Notes under the pieces: generated by a model
The model's input: only the letters and a program-made list of their open reading frames with translations
What the model was told of the DNA's origin: nothing
Database searches by the model: none
Source of the DNA: Colias croceus
Taxonomy: Eukaryota; Arthropoda; Insecta; Lepidoptera; Pieridae
Assembly: GCF_905220415.1 (NCBI RefSeq)
Contig: NC_059544.1
Span: 1,304,501-1,368,500 of the forward strand
DNA length: 64,000 bases
Reading direction: 5' to 3'
Position numbers and translations under genes: made by a program
Part shown: positions 23,343 through 34,000 of the stretch, in pieces
Layout of the letters: every line of letters starts with the position of its first letter
Position numbering within the stretch: the stretch's first letter is position 1

Positions 23343-23890
23343 AGGGCATTGAAACTTTCTGGCATATCAAACCCGCCGCCATTTTGATTTTTTTTCAAAA
23401 TCGCGGCGCACGATTAAAGTGGTATGTATGGATAGAGGATACATAGACAAACAAAAAATGTCTAATAACATAGTACCCTAAAGCGTCACATTACCGAGAT
23501 ATTTGGAGGTAAATAACGGTTTATTGGAAGAAAGTAGGTAGATTCATGACATAAAAACATACATACATTACATAAAAATGTAAGTAATGTAATGAATACC
23601 TACTTTCTTCCTGTAATAATAATAATCTACCTGGGAGTGATTATTTGGAGATAATATTATGCATATAGACACGTATTATGTCTATTTTTAGTGTTTGTCG
23701 TACTCATAAGTGAATATTTACCTCCAAATATCTGGGTAATGTGACGCTTTAGGGTACTATGTTATGAGACATTTTTTGTTCGTCTATGTGTCCTCTATCC
23801 ATACATACCACTTTAATCGTGCACCGCGATTTTGAAAAAAAATCAAAATGGCGGCGGGTCGATATGCCAGCGTCCATACAAAAAGTTTCA
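23343..23890. mobile_element. MITE with ~160-bp inverted repeats inside a tRNA-like unit
   Basis: The ends 'gggcattgaaactttctggc' and (reverse) 'ggggtttgaaactttttgta' begin long imperfect inverted repeats that include 'cccgccgccattttgatttt' and 'cctaaagcgtcacattaccg'. It is flanked by TATAAA on both sides, a probable target-site duplication, and it interrupts the third tandem unit. The centre contains a smaller inverted pair around 'aagaaagtaggtagattcat' / 'aatgaatacctactttcttc'. Confidence 0.75.
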
Positions 23891-24499
23891 AACCCCTATA
23901 AAAAGAATAGAAAAAATTCGATCACGAGGCGGGACTCGAACCCGCATCCTTCGCGCCATTCCGGGGCGGATGCCTAACCAACTCAGCCACTCGTGAGGCT
24001 GAGGATGCGGGTTCGAGTCCCGCCTCGTGATCGAATTTTTTCTATTCTTTATAAATTTACATTACATTACATTTATAAATTTGTAGTACATGAAAATAGT
24101 ACACATACATACTTAGCGCAACTTGCTGGTGCGTTTCACGTTCCAATTAAGCATCAGAATAATTCGGCATTGTGCGCCACTGAGTCGCATTATGCTCTGT
24201 AATTGGAAAACAGCCACGATCATACATACTTTCAGGTTGCTTGCAGGATACAAAATAGAAAGGTTCATCCTTAGGGTTCATCATTTATTTATTCTTAAAA
24301 TCTCTTCTGTAGGATTTGCGTTTATCATAAACAGAGTCAGACAGACAGTGAGACGGTCGTGTTAAATCTGAGGCTTTGTATTTCAATGACTGCAAAGTAT
24401 TACATTTAAAGTAAAATAATGACATGCAAACGATGTGCAACAGAGCTGCAATAAATGGAAGCAGAACATGAAAGTATATTTTGATTAATATATAATACT

Positions 24500-24675
24500 A
24501 GCGGTCCGCCCCGGCTTCGCCCGTGGTACATTTTTACGTTTTCTTTCCATGAGAACCATCCTCGTACTTCAAGAAATGTAATAAAAAAAGAATTAACGAA
24601 ATCGGTTCACTTGTTCTCGAGTTATGCGCTTACCAACACATTTTGCGATTCATTTTTATATTATAGAAGATTACG
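24500..24675 (+). repeat. Degenerate retroposon tail
   Basis: It begins 'ctagcggtccgccccggctt', includes 'acgaaatcggttcacttgtt' and ends in 'ttcatttttatattatagaa'. It has the same phrase order as the minus-strand copy at 8130-8285. Confidence 0.55.
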
Positions 24676-25008
24676 TTCCACAGATTACGTTCCGTACAAG
24701 GGTATGTGCTCAAAACAGTGCTCACTTGTCTGTGTCAATCTGTGTACGTTTGTGTGACAGTTGACACTGACATTAACTAATATACAGACAGTTTACATTT
24801 TTACAAATGTTCTAAAAATGTGTTGTTTACTGTTGTTTTTATGGTGTGATATCTAAAAAAGGCGAAATTATAACTAAAAACAATTGAAGAATAATGCCGA
24901 AATCTATTCAGAGTTTCTAAGTTTACTAAGTACCTGATACTGCATAATAATATTTACAACATAACCTAAAATTTGCCGGTTGTATTAAAATTTATTTAAG
25001 GATTCAAA

Positions 25009-28000
25009 ATGAGGGAATTTGATGATATTATATCTTTTATGGACGTGATGGATTTCGATGAAGAAATCGTAGATGCTCGTCTCAAGTCCATAATGGAAAG
25101 AAATAGCTTTACAAGCGAACACTTATTGAATGCAACTAATTTGTTGAACTACAAATACTTATTAAATGTAAAGGAATCTGATGAATGTGAAAACGATTTT
25201 GAGTTCGAGTTTGTTGGTAAATTAATCAAGACTGTGGACGAAGCAAATATTGAAGCTATTTGTAAAATAATAGACATAATTCTCTCTCTCAATCCAAGTT
25301 CCATAGTGATCAAGTCTGAACACTTACTACAGCAATTATTATCGAGTATAAGCATTCATTTGGAAAATATTACCTCTGAAGAGACTCATGTTACAATGTT
25401 GTTATCTTTAAAGTTATGTGATAGTATACTTCAAGCTGTTATTAGAGCTGGTGAAAAATTATCTTTGCCATTTCTAGATGTACCATTAGAAAGGATTGTG
25501 TTGAGCCAGAATGAACAATTAAAGAAACATTTCCTTACAATAACAGTTAAAAGGTTTTTTGATGGTATCAGTGGATACAATGTATTAGATCAAATATGGA
25601 ACTGTATTCAGAAAGTAGAAAACAAATTGATATCTCTTAAAGTTCTGTGTGTTCTTTCCAATTATTATCTACCCCTGCCTGACAATCACGGAGATGTTCA
25701 TTTTGTATCAAATATTATTACACAAACTGAATTTTGGGAGATAACTATGTACGGCATGCTCTCAAATGATCCATCAACAAGAAAGTTAGCTATTTACCTC
25801 ATAAAAAGAGCTATAGATTGCTTGAAAATTGGAAAGAATAAAATTAATATTGAATCTCAAGTTGTAAACATATCATGGAACCCTGATAAAGAAGCTGAAG
25901 TTAAAAAAATGTGGCATGATTACTTCATTCTTATTGATAGCTTAGAGGAGAAGCAAAGTAATATAGTTCTACCATCTTTACAGCTGTTTGATTCCCTACA
26001 GGATCTGGGACAATGTTGGTTAAGTTGCGCTTATAATATTGGATTGCAACATGATAATCTTCAAGTTAAAGTACAATGTGCCAAGTACAGATTACAATCA
26101 CCCATATTGAATGACAAAGAAGCATTAGTTCTATTAGAAGCACTTAATGATATGAACATATACGATAATAAGAAAGAATGTGAAGTTTTGCAACTTAAGT
26201 TCAAACAACATATAGATAATATAGACTCTTTTATGCATATAATTAAAAATATTCCTAAAGTTAAATGGTCACCAGTCCCCATCTACCACTTGAGCAGTGT
26301 ATTAGGAGGTGTAAATAATCATAAAATTGTAGATAAAGTTGGGAAGGAACAATTGGTTCTATTAATGTATGATGTATTGAAAGTACTGTGCAATAATGTG
26401 ATAATAAGGAAAGCATTTCATAGGAATTTATCACATTTAATAGGCAATTGTTGTAAAGCCTTAGATTGGAAGGATCTGCTCAATCTCTATTTGCAATTGG
26501 ATGACGATCTGTGGACACAAGAAAAAAGCAATCCATTACTTGATTTAGTAAAAAATCAATTGATTGTCACAGATAAGAAACAATTGTTGAATGATATAAT
26601 GATGTCACATGTTAATATTGATTTTATACTTTTATATTTATCAGGACATGAGGCAGATTTGGAAATATTTTTAGAATCTGTGAATGAAATGTTTGATGTA
26701 GTAGAAAATGTTAATCTACACTCTGATTTGAATGATATCAATTGTGTTTTGAAAGCAACCTTCTTAGCACATCTATTGAAGAAAGTTAATAATTCAGAAG
26801 TCAATTTACAAATTTATTCCCTAATAACTAAGAGGGGTGAAATAATTTTCAAGTATATATCTACTTTGTTGATCAAGCCTATTGAAGATGTTGATAATGT
26901 TTTATTATTTTTAGACAATATACAGCTCATTATAAAATTAAACACAGAAATAGAAATTTTGGAAGAACTATATAGAAAAATAATATGTTTACTAAAAGAT
27001 GGTGAAGATATATATAAAAATATTTATAGTATTTTTATCCTAAATGCTATAAGTTCAATTGTTAGACAATTTGAAATAAATATTATACATGTAAATGAAT
27101 TGGTTGGTATTCTAAATAATATAAAGTTCACTAAAACTAGTATAAAAGAAGGATTTGGGAGATTGAGAAATATTTTCTATTCAAAAGCCTGCGAAGTTAT
27201 TTTTGTTCTACTTCATACAAATTCTAGTGAAAATAAATGTGATAGCAATGAAATTATTAAATATACAGATCTTGCACTAGAATGTGGAGGGTACAGTTGT
27301 ATTAAGTGGATCTTAAATATCATAGACACCATACTGCCAGAGATTTTAGAGGAAAAAATTAAATTTGACATATCAAGCTTTTTGTCCAGAACTTGGAATG
27401 AGATAGAAGCATTAAAAACGAATAAACAGTACACAGATTGTATTGAATGTTTCGTTAAAATAATAACTAATACTGCACTACTAAAAGAACCAATATATAA
27501 CAATACAGTAATCACATATTGTAGTAAGATAATAGAATATGCGGCTATGAAAAATATACCATTGTATTATTTAGTAGAAGCTATGGGAAAAAGAGATATA
27601 TTCCAATTTGGGCATATGGTGTATATATTTAGTGAAGTTTTATTAGCTACAGCTGTGCCAAGGAAAGATCAAAGGTAATGAATGATAATAATTTCCAAGA
27701 TGGGAATACATTGAATGCTTAATTAAATAATTGATAAATCATTTTTTTTCAGGATAATGGAGAACCTAATAGTTGAATTATCCAAAAAGTATGACCTGGG
27801 AAATATAAGGTATGAAAATGTATTTTTTTTGTAAAATTGAATTTTGGTAATTTAGTTAGACTTCAATAGTGCTGTGGTGAAGCATCACACTTTATGATGA
27901 ACATACATTATTAAACTTATTTTTCCAGGGCACGACTGTACACGAATTTTCATATCAAATATGAATCCCTATTAGTTTTAAGTAGAGTCACTGATGCTGA

Positions 28001-31000
28001 AACTTTAGAAACAATAGCAACATTAACGATAAAGAAGATTGACGAATTATTCAGAAATAAACAAAGATATCACAGTAATTCAGCTTTACATCGCACCTTG
28101 CGAATTGGCTTGCAACATTTGCTGCTAATATTTTTAAAACACAGATCAAGTTATGTGGAAAGAGTCGCTTTATGGTGTGTTGAGTTTTTAGGGAAGATAC
28201 CTCATCAACCATCAATACGACTTTACTTGGAGTGGTGTATTGCACTGTTCTATTATTATAAGGTAAGGTTGACTAAAATGCCTTTTAATTTACAGTTTAT
28301 CACTTTAATAATGTAAATCACTCTGGCTAGGCACAATATTTTTTATATTTATTTTTATTCAGCTACCCTCATATATTTAAAATTTCAATTTCAGGAAGAA
28401 AAGATTACAGAGCTATTATTAGATAGTTTTAAAACGAAAAATGTACCCATTACGTCACAGTTTATGATTTTATACTGGTTACTAGTTCATAAAATGAAGA
28501 GAAAAATTTGCCAACAGTCTGAATATGACTTAGTTATGGATACCTATATGGAGAATACTATGGGACCTACTTACAGTGTTAGACTGTATGCACAATACCT
28601 TGCTAAACGAATATTTTATTTAAACAAAGATGAGGACAAAATAAACACTTCTGAATATAAACAAACAATAAAAGTTATAGATAGAACGTTAAATGAAGCA
28701 TCGAAATTAAAAGAGAAGAGTTTTGACAAACTAATGAATGATTTTCTAGTTCATGATTTTGATATTATTGAATATTTGTTACCTTGTGCTCTTTATAATG
28801 GCGAATTTCTGCATGAAGAATGGAATAATGAAATGATAAATGAAGTGTATGCTCTTAATGTTTTTAATGAAATGATTGAACTTATTAGCACAAATTCACA
28901 AGATGATTTTATAAGAGAATGGAAAGAAACTCACAAAGATCAAGAAGAAGTTATGAAGATTAAAACGCATTTGAAAAATGCTGATATAATTGATAATGTA
29001 AAGGATGGTATAGGGACTATACAAAAGAAATATATTCCTTGGAAGAATATGAGCGATATTGACGTACTTGATATGAAAAGAACGGTAAGGTTTTACATTT
29101 AGATTCCTAACTCATTGAATTCTGTACCACCTAAATGTAGATTTTATGGTTGTTACTTCATCAAATTATCAATTCGTAATTTTCGATTTTTTAACAAAAC
29201 GTAATTTTCGATTTTTTTATTGTTGGTTTATGTTTGAGAACAGTTCGATTCAAACTTAATGGCGGTTCGGAAGTCAGATGCAGGTGCGAGTGCGGGTGCG
29301 CATAGGTCCTTTAACATCCCGCTAATATCTAAAATTGTTTTCTGCGCATCAGATCGTATGTTGTTCCGAGCCGCATTTAAGTTTCAAACGTACTGTAGTC
29401 TGTACCTATCTTTACGAGATACATTTAAATTCAAGATGGAAAAATTTGCCTCTTTAAAAACTTTGTAAAGCTTTTCATTTTCTTTCATATTATGACTGAT
29501 TTAGTTGACATTTTTAACTTTTGACTAGGTAATGTCTGGTAAATTTATTTTTGTGTTACAGGAGAGTAACAGCGAATTAATAGTAGTGGCATCCCTCATC
29601 GATAAATTGCCTAATTTGGGGGGAATGGCGCGAACCAGCGAAGTGTTCGGAGTGAATACTTATGTAATAGATAGTTTGCGGCATCTGCAGGATAAGCAGT
29701 TTCAAGGATTAAGGTAAGGAAACGGATAATTCTGTATGGTAGGGTATTTAGTAAGATATAGGTTGAGTAGGGGTTAGCTGGCAGCCAAGTCTGGAAACAT
29801 ATTTCTTCACTTTTTACGGATAAATTTAATATTAATCATGTTACTGGCTTTTTCTTATGGAAAATAAAAAAAGACGTGTGGTACGGGGACTGCCGCGGTA
29901 AAGCTATTGCGTATTGCATGTTATATAATATATCCGTACAAGGCGTGAATAGGTTGATAACTCGACTTGTATGAATTTTTTTTTAATTGAAAATTGGCAT
30001 CTGGATCACTTGCTTTATATGGTGAATAAATGACTAAGTCGACAGGTCCGCTTTTAACGCACACACCCAACTTGTGAATTTTTGAACAACTCTCTACTAA
30101 TGAGTAATAATATGACATCTGAAGATATCAAAAATTTATTTGATGAATAATTGAATAACTGAATATGTAAAGTTAAGCCTGCCATTTATTTAATGAAACT
30201 AACAAAATAACTCGAGATATTTAATTAATCACGCTACCCATATTTGCGTGTTCAGTAGTTCAAATCGAGTTGTCAACTTATTACCGCATCAATAGAGCGA
30301 TATATTATCTGACAAGTAAACCTATTAGTGCAGTCATTTTAGGAAGTTCACCTCAGAATTCGAGATACCCAGCTGTACGTCTATATATACTTGTATATTA
30401 ACACCCTAAAAGTTGTCTCAAAACCTACATATGGTAGGGTGTAAGATGTCCGTGAACTTAGCAGAGCATTTTTAGCAGATCAAAAAAATAATGTGAGTTC
30501 TTATCGCGTGCAGTTGAGTTCTAGAGTTCCTGATACTTTTTAGAAATAGTTCTGGCGTTTTTACCTGAAAAAACGACATTTGAAAAAATGATCTGCCAAC
30601 TTCCCGTAGCAGAGCATTTTTAGCAGATCAAAAAAATAATGTGAGTTCTTATCGCGTGCAGTTGAGTTCTAGAGTTCCTGATACTTTTTAGAAATAGTTC
30701 TGGCGTTTTTACCTGAAAAAACGACATTTGAAAAAATATCTTAGCAGAGCATTTTTAGCAGATCAAAAAAATAATGTGAGTTCTTATCGCGTGCAGTTGA
30801 GTTCTAGAGTTCCTGATACTTTTTAGAAATAGTTCTGGCGTTTTTACCTGAAAAAACGACATTTGAAAAAATAACTTAGCAGAGCATTTTTAGCGGATCA
30901 AAAAAATAATGTGAGTTCTTATCGCGTGCAGTTGAGTTCTAGAGTTCCTGATACTTTTTAGAAATAGTTCTGACGTTTTTACCTCAAAAAACGACATTTG

Positions 31001-34000
31001 AAAAAATGATCTGCCAACTTCGTAGCAGAGCATTTTTAGCAGATCAAAAAAATAATGTGAGTTCTTATCGCGTGCAGTTGAGTTCTAGAGTTCCTGCTAC
31101 TTTTTAGAAATAGTTCTGGTGTTTTTACCTGAAAAAACGACATTTGAAAAAATGATCTGCCAACTTCCCGTAGCAGATAATTTTTAGCGGATCAAAAAAA
31201 TAATGTGAGTTCTTATCGCGTGCAGTTGAGTTCTAGAGTTCCTGATACTTTTTAGAAATAGTTCTGGCGTTTTTACCTGAAAAAACGACATTTGAAAAAA
31301 TAACTTAGCAGAGCATTTTTAGCGGATCAAAAAAATAATGTGAGTTCTTATCGCGTGCAGTTGAGTTCTAGAGTTCCTGATACTTTTTAGAAATAGTTCT
31401 GGCGTTTTTACCTGAAAAAACGACATTTGAAAAAATATCTTAGCAGAGCATTTTTAGCAGATCAAAAAAATAATGTGAGTTCTTATCGCGTGCAGTTGAG
31501 TTCTAGAGTTCCTGATACTTTTTAGAAATAGTTCTGGCGTTTTTACCTGAAAAAACGACATTTGAAAAAATAACGTAGCAGAGCATTTTTAGCGGATCAA
31601 AAAAATAATGTGAGTTCTTATCGCGTGCAGTTGAGTTCTAGAGTTCCTGATACTTTTTAGAAATAGTTGTGGCGTTTTTACCTGAAAAAACGACATTTGA
31701 AAAAATAACTTAGCAGAGCATTTTTAGCGGATCAAATAAATAATGTGAGTTCTTATCGCGTGCAGTTGAGTTCTAGAGTTCCTGATACTTTTTAGAAATA
31801 GTTCTGGCGTTTTTACCTGAAAAAACGACATTTGAAAAAATGATCTGCCAACTTCCCGTACTAGATAATTTTTAGCGGATCAAAAAAATAATGTGAGTTC
31901 TTATCGCGTGCAGTTGAGTTCTAGAGTTCCTGATACTTTTTAGAAATAGTTCTGGCGTTTTTACCTGAAAAAACGACATTTGAAAAAATAACTTAGCAGA
32001 GCATTTTTAGCGGATCAAAAAAATAATGTGAGTTCTTATCGCGTGCAGTTGAGTTCTAGAGTTCCTGATACTTTTTAGAAATAGTTCTGGCGTTTTTACC
32101 TGAAAAAACGTCATTTGAAAAAATAACTTAAAAGAGCATTTTTAGCGGATCAAAAAAATAATGTGAGTTCTTATCGCGTGCAGTTGAGTTCTAGAGTTCC
32201 TGATACTTTTTAGAAATAGTTCTGGCGTTTTTATCTGAAAAAACGACATTTTAAAAAATAACTTAGCAGAGCATTTTTAGCGGATCAAAAAAATAATGTG
32301 AGTTCTTATCGCGTGCAGTTGAGTTCTAGAGTTCCTGATACTTTTTAGAAATAGTTGTGGCGTTTTTACCTGAAAAAACGACATTTGAAAAAATAACTTA
32401 GCAGAGCATTTTTAGCGGATCAAATAAATAATGTGATTTCTTATCGCGTGCAGTTGAGTTCTAGAGTTCCTGATACTTTTTAGAAATAGTTCTGGTGTTT
32501 TTACGTGAAAAAACGACATTTGAAAAAATGATCTGCCAACTTCCCGTAGCAGATCATTTTTAGCAGATCAAAAAAATAATGTGAGTACTCAACTGCACGC
32601 GATAAGTACTCACATTATTTTTTTGATCTGCTAAAAATGATCTGCTACGGGAAGTTGGCAGATCATTTTTTCAAATGTCGTTTTTTCAGGTAAAAACACC
32701 AGAACTATTTCTAAAAAGTATCAGGAACTCTAGAACTCAACTGCACGCGATAAGAACTCACATTATTTTTTTGATCCGCTAAAAATTATCTAGTACGGGA
32801 AGTTGGCAGATCATTTTTTCAAATGTCGTTTTTTCAGGTAAAAACGCCAGAACTATTTCTAAAAAGTATCAGGAACTCTAGAACTCAACTGCACGCGATA
32901 AGAACTCACATTATTTTTTTGATCCGCTAAAAATTATCTAGTACGGGAAGTTGGCAGATAATTTTTTCAAATGTCGTTTTTTCAGGTAAAAACGCCAGAA
33001 CTATTTCTAAAAAGTATCAGGAACTCTAGAACTCAACTGCACGCGATAAGAACTCACATTATTTTTTTGATCCGCTAAAAATGCTCTGCTACGTTATTTT
33101 TTCAAATGTCGTTTTTTCAGGTAAAAACGCCAGAACTATTTCTAAAAAGTATCAGGAACTCTAGAACTCAACTGCACGCGATAAGAACTCACATTATTTT
33201 TTTGATCTGCTAAAAATGCTCTGCTAAGATATTTTTTCAAATGTCGTTTTTTCAGGTAAAAACGCCAGAACTATTTCTAAAAAGTATCAGGAACTCTAGA
33301 ACTCAACTGCACGCGATAAGAACTCACATTATTTTTTTGATCTGCTAAAAATGCTCTGCTACGGGAAGTTGGCAGATCATTTTTTCAAATGTCGTTTTTT
33401 CAGGTAAAAACGCCAGAACTATTTCTAAAAAGTATCAGGAACTATAGAACTCAACTGCACGCGATAAGAACTCACATTATTTTTTTGATCTGCTAAAAAT
33501 GCTCTGCTAAGTTCACGGACATGGGTGTAAGTGTGTATTAAATTTCAAGGTCACAAAAATCGTTTTTTGGAAATATCTCATTTCCTATGGGTTTTTTGCT
33601 ATTTGTATTTATTTTCAATATTGTAGAATAGAAAATTCTCTACAAATTTTGTTTGAAAATTTTTTTTATACGATGAACCGTTTTCGAGTTAGAGGGCGGA
33701 GAGCGCGCGGTCACAGCATCATTTCAGATCAACCGGAACTATCAATGATTATAAATATTTGTCAATTTTTCTTAACTATTATATTATATTTAATCATGTT
33801 TTTCCTAACTTATCCACTTTTTATTCAGTATTAATTTATTTAACACTTACCTGCCCATGTACCTAATTGCAGAATTGTTAATGAAAATATAGGAATTTAT
33901 ACAGGGTTACCGGGAAAGTCGTACAGAATATTGAAGGAGGTCATTTCTGATCGAATTGGTCCCATAATATGGTATCCGAAACCTAACCGTTATGGAGATA

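Larger units (their letters stand above)
22680..24060. repeat. Tandem array of ~310-bp units carrying a tRNA-like sequence
   Basis: The unit starts at 'ttttttggtttttatggcat' (22681, 22991 and 23302) and holds an AATAGAAAAAATTCGATCACG stretch, then a tRNA-like element on the minus strand, then 'ccatctattgagatgattta'. Two units are complete. The third is interrupted by a MITE (23343-23890) and ends with an inverted partial copy at 24000-24060. Nothing in it codes for protein. Confidence 0.75.
19865..25008. other. Repeat-rich spacer between divergent DCAF8 and TARBP1
   Basis: No host exon is recognised. The spacer is filled by a retroposon tail (20290-20515), a small foldback (20681-20800), a hairpin (20955-21002), a LINE fragment (21009-21610), a Harbinger relic (22050-22490), a tandem tRNA-like array with a nested MITE (22680-24060) and another retroposon tail (24500-24675). 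The last 300 bp before 25009 presumably hold the TARBP1 promoter and 5' UTR; I see no TATA box there. Confidence 0.55.

Noticed and set aside
29921..30118. 65-codon minus-strand frame at the edge of the 5.4-kb insertion
   Set aside because: It has no recognisable motif and overlaps the element's terminal repeat. Kept out for lack of support.
30446..33522. Regular repeats that could suggest a CRISPR array
   Set aside because: Units are 134-148 bp and contiguous with no unique spacers, and the DNA is eukaryotic. It is a satellite/foldback array.
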